This document shows positions 9,081 to 17,467 of a DNA stretch of 64,000 bases, one piece after another. Both the position numbers and the translations under genes were made by a program. The notes under the pieces were generated by a model, which did no database searches, had not been told where the DNA came from, and was given only the letters and a program-made list of their open reading frames with translations. How positions within the stretch are numbered: position 1 is the stretch's first letter; the number at the start of each line of letters is the position of its first letter. Source of the stretch: JALZUV01 sp963837025 (lineage in GTDB: Bacteria > Pseudomonadota > Alphaproteobacteria > Rickettsiales > JALZUV01); contig CAWILT010000001.1 of assembly GCA_963837025.1 (NCBI GenBank), forward strand, positions 806,001 to 870,000. Reading direction: 5' to 3'.

Positions 9081-9455
9081 AAAGATTAATCCATCAGTTT
9101 GCTTCGTAATTTTAGCATGATGCGGTAATCCGAATCGATTTTCCTTCTCACCGCCATAAATAAAACCCAGCCAAAACAAACCCGCCGCTAAATTTACAAA
9201 CGGAATAGGCAGCAATAAAAGCGCCCATAATCCACTAAAGCCCATATCATGCAGCCGTTTAGCCCAAATAAAAAAAAGTGAAACCACACCCGTAACAGCA
9301 AAAGCAGCCTTAACTGCAAACGCATATTCTGTAGGTATCAGCGTGGCTAATTGGAAACCCGCCATAATCCAAAACAGAATGACAAAGCTACTAAACCAAT
9401 AATGCGCACGCGTGATGCGCCCCTTTGAAGAAAAGAAATGGTCAAAGAATCGCAT
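9063..9455 (-). CDS. DUF805 family inner-membrane protein
   Basis: 130 residues with three to four hydrophobic segments. The family marks are FFSSKGRITRAHYWFS at the N-terminus and the motif IWAKRLHDMGFSGLWAL in the middle. DUF805 proteins are small integral membrane proteins of unknown function. ATG at 9455 (MRFFDHFF) matches family N-termini better than the ATG at 9464. It lies downstream of nrdB on the same strand with a gap of about 26 bases, but I see no functional link. Confidence 0.85.
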   Translation of the reverse strand: MRFFDHFFSSKGRITRAHYWFSSFVILFWIMAGFQLATLIPTEYAFAVKAAFAVTGVVSLFFIWAKRLHDMGFSGLWALLLLPIPFVNLAAGLFWLGFIYGGEKENRFGLPHHAKITKQTDGLIFKKKAS

Positions 9456-9481
9456 CACACACACGCAAAGTTTGAGTTAAA

Positions 9482-10471
9482 TTAAGCGGCAGTTGACTCA
9501 TCAAAAATAGTGTCAAACGCTTCATCCCAGCTGCCTGTTGTAGCGGCTTTGGTGTATTCCGTTACGCGATTTTCGAAGAAGTTGGTATGCTCAACGCCAT
9601 TTAAAATCTCATCCATCCAAGGCAACGGATTTTTATCCACCCCATGATAGATAGGCTCATAGCCAAGCTGCATTAAACGTCGGTTACCAATAAAGCGAAT
9701 ATATTGCTTCACTTCTTCCGCTTTTAAGCCTTCAATTTCACTCACGCCAAAAGCCAAATCAATAAATGCATCTTCATGCGTGATGATGGTTTCGCAAATC
9801 TTATATAAGTCGCGCTTTAAATCATCATTATCTTCTTCAGGATTCTCATGAAGAAACGTTTTAAACATGCGGATGATAGACATAGTGTGCAACGTTTCAT
9901 CGCGGGCTGACCATGCTACGATTTGCCCCATACCACGCATTTTGCCAAAGCGCTGGAAGTTGAGCAAAATAGCAAATGATGCAAATAGCTGTAAGCCTTC
10001 GGTAAAAGCACCAAATGCCGCCAAAGTACGCGCAATACCTCCTTTGGTATCCGTACCAAAGTTCTGCATATAATCGTATTTATCCTTCATTTCCTTATAT
10101 TTCATGAAAGCGGAATATTCTTCTTCAGGAATGCCAAGCGTGTCGAGCAGATGGCTGTAAGCGGCAATATGAATCGTTTCCATATTTGAAAAAGCGGCCA
10201 ACATCATTTGCACTTCAGTCGGTTTAAACACGCTGGAATAATGCTTCATATAGCAATTATTCACTTCAATATCACTTTGCGTAAAGAAGCGGAAAATATG
10301 CATAAGCAATTCTTTCTCGCCTGAATTTAATGTGGTTTTCCAATCCTTTACATCATCAGCCAAAGGCACTTCTTCGGGTATCCAGTGAATACGCTGCTGC
10401 ATCAGCCACGCATCATAGGCCCATGGATAATGAAAAGGTTTATAAACCGGTTTTGCATCTAATAATGACAT
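9482..10471 (-). CDS. nrdB: Ribonucleotide reductase class Ia, beta (radical) subunit
   Basis: NrdB holds the di-iron centre and tyrosyl radical that start reduction of ribonucleoside diphosphates. The 329-residue chain has the ligand Asp in TQSDIEV (near residue 86), the Glu and His ligands in METIHIAAYSHLL together with the radical tyrosine four residues after the His (spacing as in E. coli Glu115/His118/Tyr122), and the second ligand pair in EGLQLFASF and ARDETLH. It lacks the tyrosine-less pattern of class Ic. The C-terminal acidic tail (EAFDTIFDE) is the part that docks to NrdA in this family. It follows nrdA with a 36-base gap, one operon under NrdR-type sites. Confidence 0.96.
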   Translation of the reverse strand: MSLLDAKPVYKPFHYPWAYDAWLMQQRIHWIPEEVPLADDVKDWKTTLNSGEKELLMHIFRFFTQSDIEVNNCYMKHYSSVFKPTEVQMMLAAFSNMETIHIAAYSHLLDTLGIPEEEYSAFMKYKEMKDKYDYMQNFGTDTKGGIARTLAAFGAFTEGLQLFASFAILLNFQRFGKMRGMGQIVAWSARDETLHTMSIIRMFKTFLHENPEEDNDDLKRDLYKICETIITHEDAFIDLAFGVSEIEGLKAEEVKQYIRFIGNRRLMQLGYEPIYHGVDKNPLPWMDEILNGVEHTNFFENRVTEYTKAATTGSWDEAFDTIFDESTAA

Positions 10472-10507
10472 TGTTTTTTCCTTTTATTTTTATTCTTCGT
10501 TACATGC

Positions 10508-12415
10508 TTATTGGCACGACAAGCATTCTTCATACATGGCTGGCTGGCCGTGGCTTGCGCCTTCCAAAGCGGGCTCTTTTTTCTTCACCAAACTCATTTC
10601 CATTTGCACGGAATGGCTAACCTTATCAGAACGCTGCATTGAAGTTGAGCGGCAGTAGTAAAGCGATTTAACGCCTTTTTTCCACGCGAGATAATGCAAT
10701 AAATGCAAATCACGCTTATGCACATCGGGGGCAATAAACAGGTTAATGCTTTGCGCTTGGCAAATAAAATCTGAACGATCGGCCGCATGCTCAATCACCC
10801 AGCGTTGATCCATCTCTTGCGCTGTTTTAAAGGTAAGTTTTTCATGCTCATCCATAAAGTCTAGATGTTGCACAGACCCCTCAGATGATGAGATTGAACT
10901 CCACACATCTTCATTATTCATACCTTTATCGATCAATAATTTATCAAGATGCTTATTGCGTACGGTAAAACTGCCCGAAAGCGTTTTTTGCACGAACACA
11001 TTCGCCGCATAAGGCTCAATCCCGGGTGAAGAATTACCGCCAATCACTGAAATAGAAGCCGTTGGCGCGACTGCCATTTTATTCGAAAAACGCTCCATAA
11101 TGCCGACTTCTGCCGCATCAGGGCATGGCCCACGCTCTTCAGCGAGTTTGATGGATGCTGCATCAGCACCTTTGCGAATATGTGCAAACATTTTCTTGTT
11201 CCACACTTTAGCCATCACCGATTCAAAGGGAATTTGGCGGCTCTGCAAGAAGGAATGGAAACCCATTACCCCTAATCCGACTGAACGCTCACGCTCGGCT
11301 GAATATTTTGCACGTGCCATTTCGGTAGGCGCGGTTTCAATAAAGCTCTGCAATACGTTATCTAAAAATCGCATAATATCTTCAATAAATTGCGGCTCGT
11401 CTTTCCACTCTTCCCACTTCTCCAAATTAACCGACGAAAGACAGCAAACCGCAGTACGCTCTTCACCTAAATGATCGGTGCCGGTTGGCAAGGTAATTTC
11501 AGAGCATAAGTTTGAGGTTTTCACTTTTAAACCCAGCTGCTTATGATGCTCAGGAATGCGCTTATTTACACTATCAATAAACAGCATGTAAGGCTCGCCT
11601 GTTTCCATACGCGTTACCAATAATTTCACCCAAATTTCGCGGGCTTTCACGGTGTTGATCACGCTACCATCATAGGGGCTTTTTAGCTCCCAAATAGCGT
11701 CTTTCTCAACCGCCTGCATAAAGGCATCCGTAATAGCTACACCATGATGAATATTGAGCGCTTTGCGGTTGGGATCACCACCCGTAGGACGGCGAATATC
11801 AATAAACTCTTCAATCTCAGGATGATCAACGGGCATGTACATAGCCGATGAACCACGACGCAGAGAGCCTTGTGAAATTGCCAAAGTGAGCGAATCTTGC
11901 ACGCGCATGAATGGAATTACACCCGATGTTTTACCATTGCCACGCACTTTTTCACCGATAGAGCGTAAATTGCCCCAGTAAGAACCAATTCCGCCGCCAC
12001 GTGCAGCTAACCATACATTTTCGTTCCACATATCGACAATGCCGCCCAATGAATCGCGTGATTCATTTAAAAAGCATGAAATGGGTAAACCGCGGTCGGT
12101 GCCGCCATTGGAAAGCACTGGTGTTGCTGGCATAAACCAAAGCTGGCTCATATAATCATAAATGCGCTGCGCATGGGCTGCATCATCGCCATACGCGGTT
12201 GAAACGCGCGCGAACATATCTTGATATTCTTCACCTTCTAATAAATAGCGGTCTTTTAATGTAGCCTTACCAAAAGCTGATAAGCGCTCATCGCGTGAAG
12301 TATTTAATTGTATTGTCATTGTATCTTTTCCCCTGACTAACGAAAGTTGCGGCGTTTTTTGTTCTTGTTTTTGTTGCTGGAGATTACCAACCCTTTGTTC
12401 CGCTACTATGCTCAT
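10508..12415 (-). CDS. nrdA: Ribonucleotide reductase class Ia, alpha (catalytic) subunit
   Basis: The catalytic subunit, 635 residues from the ATG at 12415; an in-frame ATG at 12319 (MTIQLNTSRDERL) also has a purine-rich site and could be used. Seen are the first active-site cysteine in LPISCFLNE, the ARGGGIGSYWG loop, NLCSEITLP with the cysteine and glutamate of the active site, the PTASISVIGG motif, the C-terminal radical-transfer tyrosine pair (VKSLYYCR) and the redox cysteine pair in EECLSCQ at the very end. The N-terminus has no recognisable ATP-cone, so overall activity control by dATP through that domain is unlikely. Expression is probably repressed by NrdR through the two boxes upstream. 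Confidence 0.96.
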   Translation of the reverse strand: MSIVAEQRVGNLQQQKQEQKTPQLSLVRGKDTMTIQLNTSRDERLSAFGKATLKDRYLLEGEEYQDMFARVSTAYGDDAAHAQRIYDYMSQLWFMPATPVLSNGGTDRGLPISCFLNESRDSLGGIVDMWNENVWLAARGGGIGSYWGNLRSIGEKVRGNGKTSGVIPFMRVQDSLTLAISQGSLRRGSSAMYMPVDHPEIEEFIDIRRPTGGDPNRKALNIHHGVAITDAFMQAVEKDAIWELKSPYDGSVINTVKAREIWVKLLVTRMETGEPYMLFIDSVNKRIPEHHKQLGLKVKTSNLCSEITLPTGTDHLGEERTAVCCLSSVNLEKWEEWKDEPQFIEDIMRFLDNVLQSFIETAPTEMARAKYSAERERSVGLGVMGFHSFLQSRQIPFESVMAKVWNKKMFAHIRKGADAASIKLAEERGPCPDAAEVGIMERFSNKMAVAPTASISVIGGNSSPGIEPYAANVFVQKTLSGSFTVRNKHLDKLLIDKGMNNEDVWSSISSSEGSVQHLDFMDEHEKLTFKTAQEMDQRWVIEHAADRSDFICQAQSINLFIAPDVHKRDLHLLHYLAWKKGVKSLYYCRSTSMQRSDKVSHSVQMEMSLVKKKEPALEGASHGQPAMYEECLSCQ

Positions 12416-12439
12416 TTTATTCCCTATCTGTCAAAAGCA

Positions 12440-12486
12440 CTACTATATATAGTGTCTTATTTTGTTATTATAACCATATCTTGTGG
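12440..12486 (-). promoter_or_regulatory. Tandem NrdR boxes upstream of nrdAB
   Basis: Two 16-base sites with the NrdR pattern ACWCWATATNTWGTGT. Box 1, 12440-12455, reads CTACTATATATAGTGT and fits at all but the first two positions. Box 2, 12471-12486, reads TAACCATATCTTGTGG with the ATAT core and TTGTG half intact and four mismatches. The start-to-start distance is 31 bases, three helical turns, which is the known spacing of paired NrdR boxes. They lie 25-71 bases upstream of the nrdA start, where the promoter must be. No nrdR gene is in the window. Confidence 0.8.
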
Positions 12487-12738
12487 TTTTTTTGCTTCAT
12501 TGAAGAGACTTAGTCTAAGACGAAATGCCCCGCTCAGCAAGCGTAAAACACAATTTTTCACTATTCCAAAAGGTTGTTCACAACCACTTTTGCTATAAAC
12601 GAATGAAGAATAAGGGCTTTTAGATTTTACCCCCACATAAAATAATTTGAATGGGGATAAATCAAAGCGAATTGCATAGCATAAAGCCATGCGCAATCCG
12701 CATAAAATTGGGAAAATTAAACAAAGCTATGCAGAAAA
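12487..12738. other. Intergenic stretch between nrdA regulatory region and nusG terminator
   Basis: The gene-free interval 12416-12793 is 378 bases. Apart from the NrdR boxes at one end and the nusG terminator at the other, I see nothing firm. A 79-codon frame on minus (12457-12696) has no family features, no good ribosome site and runs through the NrdR boxes, so I do not call it. No riboswitch fold was recognised. Confidence 0.5.
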
Positions 12739-12773
12739 TAAAAAGCCAGCGCATTGAAGCAGCTGGCTTTTTC
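12739..12773 (-). terminator. Rho-independent terminator after nusG
   Basis: An inverted repeat AAAAAGCCAGC / GCTGGCTTTTT with an 11-base loop, 21 bases beyond the nusG stop. It is A/T flanked on both sides, so it could work in both directions. Confidence 0.85.
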
Positions 12774-12793
12774 TCGAAATTATTACAAAGCGA

Positions 12794-13501
12794 TTAAACT
12801 TTTTGCACTTGGGTGTAATCAAGCTCAACGGGGGTTGCGCGACCAAAAATAGATACTGAAACTTTCACTTTTTCACGCTCATCATCAATGTCTTCAACCG
12901 TACCGGTGAAGGAATCAAACGGGCCGTCGTTGATTTTAACTTGTTCGCCAATTTCAAAGGTAATGCCGCGCACACCTGTGGTTACGCCTTCTTCCATTTG
13001 CTTGAAGATTGCATCCACTTCCGATTGCGGCACGCGCTGTGGTTTGCCACCTGCGCCTAAAAAACCTGTTACTTTATCGGTGTTTTTTACCATATGCCAT
13101 GCGGCATCGGTGAGCTGCATTTTAATCAGCAAATAACCGGGGAAAAATTTCTTCTCCGCTTCAACTTTTTTACCTCGACGCACTTCCATCACATTTTCAG
13201 TGGGAACGACGATTTCTTCGATCTGATTGGCAATATTATTTTGTATGGCTTTTTCTTCAATCTGCTGTTTAATTTTATGCTCAAAACCAGAATAAGCATG
13301 CACAATATACCAACGCGCACGGCCGCCTACATTTTCACTCTGCTTAGGTTTTGAGGCATTGGCTGCTGCAATCTCAGCCGCTTCTTGTGCATCGGTAGGA
13401 GCCGATAAAATATCATGATCGGCCCGCAAGCCCACAATCTCTTCGGTTAGTTCTTGAGCAAGACCCGATTCTTCATTTGGATTTTTTTCTGCTTCAGCCA
13501 T
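12794..13501 (-). CDS. nusG: Transcription termination/antitermination factor NusG
   Basis: NusG binds RNA polymerase clamp helices through its NGN domain and Rho, NusE or other partners through its KOW domain. The NGN domain starts near residue 60 (RWYIVHAYSGFEHKI), with FFPGYLLIKM near 123-133 and GFLGAGGKPQRVP near 150; the KOW domain covers the C-terminus (EIGEQVKINDGPFDSFTG). The chain is 235 residues, longer than the usual 175-190, owing to an acidic, probably disordered N-terminal extension of about 58 residues (NPNEESGLAQELTEE). It follows secE with 29 bases between. The usual rplK-rplA genes do not follow; the unit ends at the terminator. Confidence 0.96.
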   Translation of the reverse strand: MAEAEKNPNEESGLAQELTEEIVGLRADHDILSAPTDAQEAAEIAAANASKPKQSENVGGRARWYIVHAYSGFEHKIKQQIEEKAIQNNIANQIEEIVVPTENVMEVRRGKKVEAEKKFFPGYLLIKMQLTDAAWHMVKNTDKVTGFLGAGGKPQRVPQSEVDAIFKQMEEGVTTGVRGITFEIGEQVKINDGPFDSFTGTVEDIDDEREKVKVSVSIFGRATPVELDYTQVQKV

Positions 13502-13530
13502 ATTCCTACTTCTACTTTCCTAATGGAGGC

Positions 13531-13713
13531 TTATAGCCCCAAAATAAACTCAACTAAATTACTAATCACTGCATCAACCAGCATAAACAAAAGCGCGGCA
13601 ATAGCAGTAAGCACCAAAACGGTGATGGTTGACATTACCACTTCGCGGCGCGTAGGCCATGTGACCTTATTGGTCTCTTGACGAACTTCGCGAATAAATT
13701 TAGCCGGATTCAT
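13531..13713 (-). CDS. secE: Preprotein translocase subunit SecE
   Basis: SecE clamps SecY in the protein-export channel. The short 60-residue single-span form typical of alphaproteobacteria: the amphipathic cytoplasmic helix KFIREVRQETNKVTWPTRRE, which has the conserved KVTWP motif, then one membrane helix (TITVLVLTAIAALLFMLV). It lies between tRNA-Trp and nusG, the usual place. Confidence 0.95.
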   Translation of the reverse strand: MNPAKFIREVRQETNKVTWPTRREVVMSTITVLVLTAIAALLFMLVDAVISNLVEFILGL

Positions 13714-13744
13714 TTTTTTATTCCTATTGTTATTACTGCGTCAA

Positions 13745-13820
13745 TGGCAGGGGCGACAGGGGTCGAACCTGCGACCTACGGTTTTGGAGACCGTCGCTCT
13801 ACCAACTGAGCTACACCCCT
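13745..13820 (-). tRNA. tRNA-Trp (anticodon CCA)
   Basis: A complete 76-base cloverleaf on minus with encoded 3' CCA. The acceptor AGGGGTG pairs with CGCCCCT; the anticodon loop CTCCAAA sits on stem CGGT/ACCG; the T arm has GGTTCGA. Its place just upstream of secE-nusG is widely conserved. Confidence 0.96.
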
Positions 13821-13834
13821 ACAAATATAAAGAA

Positions 13835-13864
13835 TGCGGAAGCAAGCTTATGCCCACTTCCGCA
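13835..13864 (-). terminator. Hairpin after tuf
   Basis: Inverted repeat TGCGGAAG / CTTCCGCA just beyond the tuf stop, followed on minus by a T-rich run. It likely separates tuf from the tRNA-Trp-secE-nusG transcript or attenuates it. Confidence 0.55.
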
Positions 13865-13875
13865 ATTTTCTTTAA

Positions 13876-15066
13876 TTACGCTTCAATCTTCGCTACGACA
13901 CCGGCACCTACGGTACGGCCGCCTTCGCGAATTGCGAAACGTAGGCCTTCATCCATAGCAATCGGAGCAATCAGCTCGATATTCATTTCAATATTATCGC
14001 CTGGCATCACCATTTCCGTGCCTTCAGGTAAGTGAACCATACCGGTCACATCTGTCGTGCGGAAATAGAATTGTGGACGATAATTGGTGAAGAATGGCGT
14101 ATGACGGCCACCTTCTTCTTTGGTCAAAATATAAGCCTCAGCTTTGAACTTCGTATGTGGCTTGATAGAACCAGGCTTGCAAAGCACTTGACCGCGCTCA
14201 ACATCTTCACGCTTAGTACCACGCAATAGAACACCCACATTCTCACCTGCACGACCTTCGTCAAGCAATTTACGGAACATCTCAACACCGGTGCAAGTCG
14301 TCTTGGTGGTATCCTTAATACCCACAATCTCAATCTCTTCACCAACCTTCACAATGCCTTGCTCAACACGGCCAGTTACCACTGTACCACGACCCGAGAT
14401 AGAGAATACATCCTCAATCGGTAGCAAGAACGCACGATCAACCGGACGCTCAGGCGTTGGAATATATTCATCAACGGCTTTCATCAATTCTAAAATCGCA
14501 TTCTTGCCGATTTCGTCATTTTTGCCTTCAAGCGCTGCCAAGGCAGAACCTTTAATGATAGGAATATCATCGCCTGGGAAATCGTAAGAAGAGAGAAGCT
14601 CGCGAATTTCCATTTCTACTAATTCAAGAAGCTCTTCATCATCTACTTGATCCACTTTGTTCAAGAACACCACCAATGAAGGCACGCCTACTTGACGCGC
14701 TAACAAGATGTGCTCGCGTGTTTGGGGCATGGGGCCATCAGCCGCCGATACTACCAAAATACCGCCATCCATCTGTGCCGCACCGGTAATCATGTTTTTC
14801 ACATAATCAGCGTGACCTGGGCAATCTACGTGTGCATAGTGACGGCCAGCCGTCTCATACTCAACATGCGCCGTTGCAATGGTAATACCACGGGCTTTTT
14901 CTTCAGGAGCCGCATCAATCGAATCATACGATGAATATTTTGCGCCACCCGTTTCAGCTAGTACTTTCGTGATCGCAGCCGTCAACGACGTCTTGCCATG
15001 ATCAACGTGACCAATCGTTCCAACGTTAACATGCGGCTTCTTACGCTCAAATTTCTCTTTAGACAT
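13876..15066 (-). CDS. tuf: Elongation factor Tu
   Basis: A 396-residue GTPase delivering aminoacyl-tRNA to the ribosome. The G1 motif is GHVDHGKTSL (residues 19-28), G2 lies in RGITIATAHVEYE, G3 is DCPGHADYVKNM (80-91), G4 NKVD (135-138) and G5 GSALAALEG. Domains 2 and 3 follow (VTGRVEQGIVKVGEEIEIVG, RTVGAGVVAKIEA at the end). The length is exactly usual. It heads the tuf-tRNA-Trp-secE-nusG row; only one tuf copy is in this window. Confidence 0.98.
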   Translation of the reverse strand: MSKEKFERKKPHVNVGTIGHVDHGKTSLTAAITKVLAETGGAKYSSYDSIDAAPEEKARGITIATAHVEYETAGRHYAHVDCPGHADYVKNMITGAAQMDGGILVVSAADGPMPQTREHILLARQVGVPSLVVFLNKVDQVDDEELLELVEMEIRELLSSYDFPGDDIPIIKGSALAALEGKNDEIGKNAILELMKAVDEYIPTPERPVDRAFLLPIEDVFSISGRGTVVTGRVEQGIVKVGEEIEIVGIKDTTKTTCTGVEMFRKLLDEGRAGENVGVLLRGTKREDVERGQVLCKPGSIKPHTKFKAEAYILTKEEGGRHTPFFTNYRPQFYFRTTDVTGMVHLPEGTEMVMPGDNIEMNIELIAPIAMDEGLRFAIREGGRTVGAGVVAKIEA

Positions 15067-15111
15067 TTACTTTTGCTCCGTACAGTTTTTAGTCATTTTA
15101 GGGAAGATGGC

Positions 15112-15140
15112 GTTAAACGCTACTCTGGCTTAATTGTCAA
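15112..15140 (-). promoter_or_regulatory. Probable tuf promoter
   Basis: On minus, a perfect -35 TTGACA (plus 15135-15140) is followed 17-18 bases later by a weak -10-like TTAACG/TAACGC. It lies about 45 bases upstream of the tuf start. The -35 is strong, the -10 is not, so the exact start is uncertain. Confidence 0.45.
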
Positions 15141-15160
15141 CCTTTAGATAGAGTATAAAG

Positions 15161-15592
15161 ATGAATGACGCCCTTGCTTATTTTGCATTATTTGCTACTG
15201 CCTTTGGCGCAGCCACGTTTTTACCCATTCAATCTGAAATTCCACTGATTGCTATGGCTAAACTTGGCAGCTACTCCATTATCCTCTTAGGGTTAGTAGC
15301 TACAGTCGGAAATGTTTTAGGGGCATTATTTAATTGGTATTTAGGAATGAACATCCACCGCTTTGCTGATGCCAAATGGTTCCCGTTTAAACAAACAACC
15401 TTAGATAAATTCACAATTACCTATCAAAAATGGGGAAAATGGTCGCTTTTATTAGCCTGGATGCCGTTTATTGGTGACCCTTTAACGCTTATGGCAGGCA
15501 TATTTAAAACACCATTAAAATGGTTTATTCCGCTTGTGATGCTTGGCAAAGCAGGAAGATACGCTTTGATTTTGAGTTTTTTCTACTCGTGA
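15161..15592 (+). CDS. YqaA-type small DedA/SNARE-associated membrane protein
   Basis: 143 residues with about four hydrophobic segments. The sequence FGAATFLPIQSEIPLIAMAK and the re-entrant-loop-like GNVLGALFNWYLG, with WMPFIGDPLTLMAG, are the marks of the YqaA subgroup of the VTT/DedA domain family. DedA relatives are linked to lipid scrambling and envelope homeostasis; the role of YqaA itself is unknown. It is divergent from tuf and has its own start at ATG 15161. Confidence 0.8.
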   Translation: MNDALAYFALFATAFGAATFLPIQSEIPLIAMAKLGSYSIILLGLVATVGNVLGALFNWYLGMNIHRFADAKWFPFKQTTLDKFTITYQKWGKWSLLLAWMPFIGDPLTLMAGIFKTPLKWFIPLVMLGKAGRYALILSFFYS

Positions 15593-15695
15593 TAGTATTT
15601 TAATTGTTGTAATTCAATAGACTTCCAACTGTAATACAACTGTCACGCTGAATCGATACTTTAATAATTAGTAATACTTATTAAGGAATCGCTCA

Positions 15696-16436
15696 ATGTT
15701 AACGTCTCGCCCATACCAACAGATTCAAAATTTAAACATTTTTTGCAAACGTAATGCGAATAGAATTTTTGGTGTAACGAGCAGTTTTGGCGACATTACC
15801 ATGCTAGCGGTGACTTCTAGCATGATTATGATGGGCGGCCATAATATTTATATGGAATTATTAGCGGCACTATTATTTTTATGCGCCAACATTCCCTTAT
15901 GGTTTTCAGGCGCTGGAAAAGCCAGCCGCGCTGAAATGACTAAAATTGCGCTGCTACCCTTCAAACAACGTATGATTGAAAAAGCAAAACGTACACTAGA
16001 CCCCAAAAAATATCCCATCGAAAGCTTCTCAGCACTAACATGCTTAGCCTGCCTTACCTATGCATTGATTGGTATTGAGCAGTTTTTGATTGCACCGAGT
16101 TTTGGCAGCTTGATGATTATCGTTTTCGGCTTAATGGGCATGACTCCAACCCTATTGCAAATTTTTGCTCCGACCGTTACAGGCGTTACCTTACGCCGCG
16201 CCGAGTTACGCAAAAACTCTCATTGGGAGCCAAGTTTTAAACATAAAAGCGAAAAATGGTTGGCGCATAATACCGAGCGATTAGTAGGCGGACTTGAAGT
16301 TCCAACCAATGTAAGTATGGCGACAGCAGGCTTCGCATCGGGCAATCCAGCCATTGCAGCTGCTGGCGTTATATATACTTCAGGCTATGTATTTTATGCG
16401 AGTTACGTTCGTCGCGACGATGTTATTTGCGCATAA
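15696..16436 (+). CDS. Uncharacterised membrane protein, 246 residues
   Basis: I do not recognise a family. Hydrophobic segments are seen at about residues 28-47, 50-70, 112-130 and 138-160, with a possible further one near 212-236 (ASGNPAIAAAGVIYTSGYVFY). Between them is a basic stretch (KQRMIEKAKRTLDPKKYP). AAGGA lies nine bases upstream of the ATG at 15696. It stands alone between the YqaA-like gene and thyX. Coding status is well supported by length and hydrophobic pattern; function is unknown. Confidence 0.7.
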   Translation: MLTSRPYQQIQNLNIFCKRNANRIFGVTSSFGDITMLAVTSSMIMMGGHNIYMELLAALLFLCANIPLWFSGAGKASRAEMTKIALLPFKQRMIEKAKRTLDPKKYPIESFSALTCLACLTYALIGIEQFLIAPSFGSLMIIVFGLMGMTPTLLQIFAPTVTGVTLRRAELRKNSHWEPSFKHKSEKWLAHNTERLVGGLEVPTNVSMATAGFASGNPAIAAAGVIYTSGYVFYASYVRRDDVICA

Positions 16437-16529
16437 GCTTCTACCTTTAAAAAAACTTCAATCTTTGGCTGACAAGCAAGGCACACCCTGCTAGCTTGCT
16501 AAAAATAATAAAAAGATAGGGGTGTCTTG

Positions 16530-17462
16530 ATGGCTGCATCACTCAAACAACAAGAAATTGACGAAATTCGCGCGGAAAAATATCAAACACGCCGCGCAAC
16601 CGTGCCTGCATTAGAAGATATTTTATATGAACAAATTCCCGTGCTCGATCATGGGTTTATTCGCGTAGTGGATTATATGGGCGATGATGCTGCCATTGTG
16701 CAAGCTGCGCGCGTATCCTACGGCAAAGGTACCAAAAAAGTGAGCCAAGATGCCGGGCTTATTCGCTATTTAATGCGCCATTGGCACACGACGCCGTTTG
16801 AAATGTGCGAATTGAAATTGCATGTAAAACTACCCATGTTTATTGCCCGCCAATGGATTCGCCATCGCACTGCTAACGTGAACGAGTATTCTGCGCGCTA
16901 TTCCGTGTTGGACCGTGAATTTTATATTCCCAATAAAGCGCAGCTGGCTAGCCAAAGCACACAAAATCATCAAGGTCGTGGCAATGTGCTTGAAGGTGAA
17001 GAGGCCGAACGTGCACTAAAATGGCTGCGCGAAGATGCTGACCGCGCCTATGACCATTATCAAGAAATGCTGAACGAAGATGCAGCTGGCAATGTATTAG
17101 ATGATAGCAAAAAAGGTTTGGCGCGTGAGCTTGCACGTATGAACCTGCCCATCAACGCCTATACCCAATGGTATTGGAAGATTGATTTACACAACCTGTT
17201 TCACTTCCTGCATTTACGCGCAGACCCACACGCACAATATGAAATTCGCGTTTATGCCGATGCTATTTTTGAAGTAGTGAAAAAATGGCTGCCCATTGCC
17301 GCGCAAGCCTTTGAAGATTACCGCATGGGCGCTGCCCACCTTTCAGCCCAAGGCATTACCACCATCAGCCGCATGCTAAATGGCGAAGAAGTAAACCAAG
17401 CCGATAGCGGCCTATCCAAACGCGAATGGGATGAATTGATGGCCACATTAGGGCGCGATTAG
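16530..17462 (+). CDS. thyX: Flavin-dependent thymidylate synthase
   Basis: ThyX makes dTMP from dUMP with methylene-tetrahydrofolate and FAD/NADPH. The diagnostic motif appears as RHRTANVNEYSARYSVL near residue 112, with RQWIRHRT just before it; HTTPFEMCELKL is the FAD/dUMP-binding region, and the C-terminal part has INAYTQWYWKIDLHNLFHFL. ATG 16530 is preferred over TTG 16527 since AGGGG sits upstream at the right distance. At 310 residues it is the longer alphaproteobacterial form. No thyA is seen. It links with nrdAB, ndk and the folate cluster in DNA-precursor supply and is followed by kbl after five bases. Confidence 0.96.
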   Translation: MAASLKQQEIDEIRAEKYQTRRATVPALEDILYEQIPVLDHGFIRVVDYMGDDAAIVQAARVSYGKGTKKVSQDAGLIRYLMRHWHTTPFEMCELKLHVKLPMFIARQWIRHRTANVNEYSARYSVLDREFYIPNKAQLASQSTQNHQGRGNVLEGEEAERALKWLREDADRAYDHYQEMLNEDAAGNVLDDSKKGLARELARMNLPINAYTQWYWKIDLHNLFHFLHLRADPHAQYEIRVYADAIFEVVKKWLPIAAQAFEDYRMGAAHLSAQGITTISRMLNGEEVNQADSGLSKREWDELMATLGRD

Positions 17463-17467
17463 ATAAA

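Noticed and set aside
12457..12696. 79-codon frame on minus upstream of nrdA
   Set aside because: No ribosome site or family sequence, and it runs over the NrdR boxes.
12416..12737. Cobalamin riboswitch upstream of ribonucleotide reductase
   Set aside because: The enzyme is class Ia (NrdA plus di-iron NrdB), and no B12-box-like sequence was seen.
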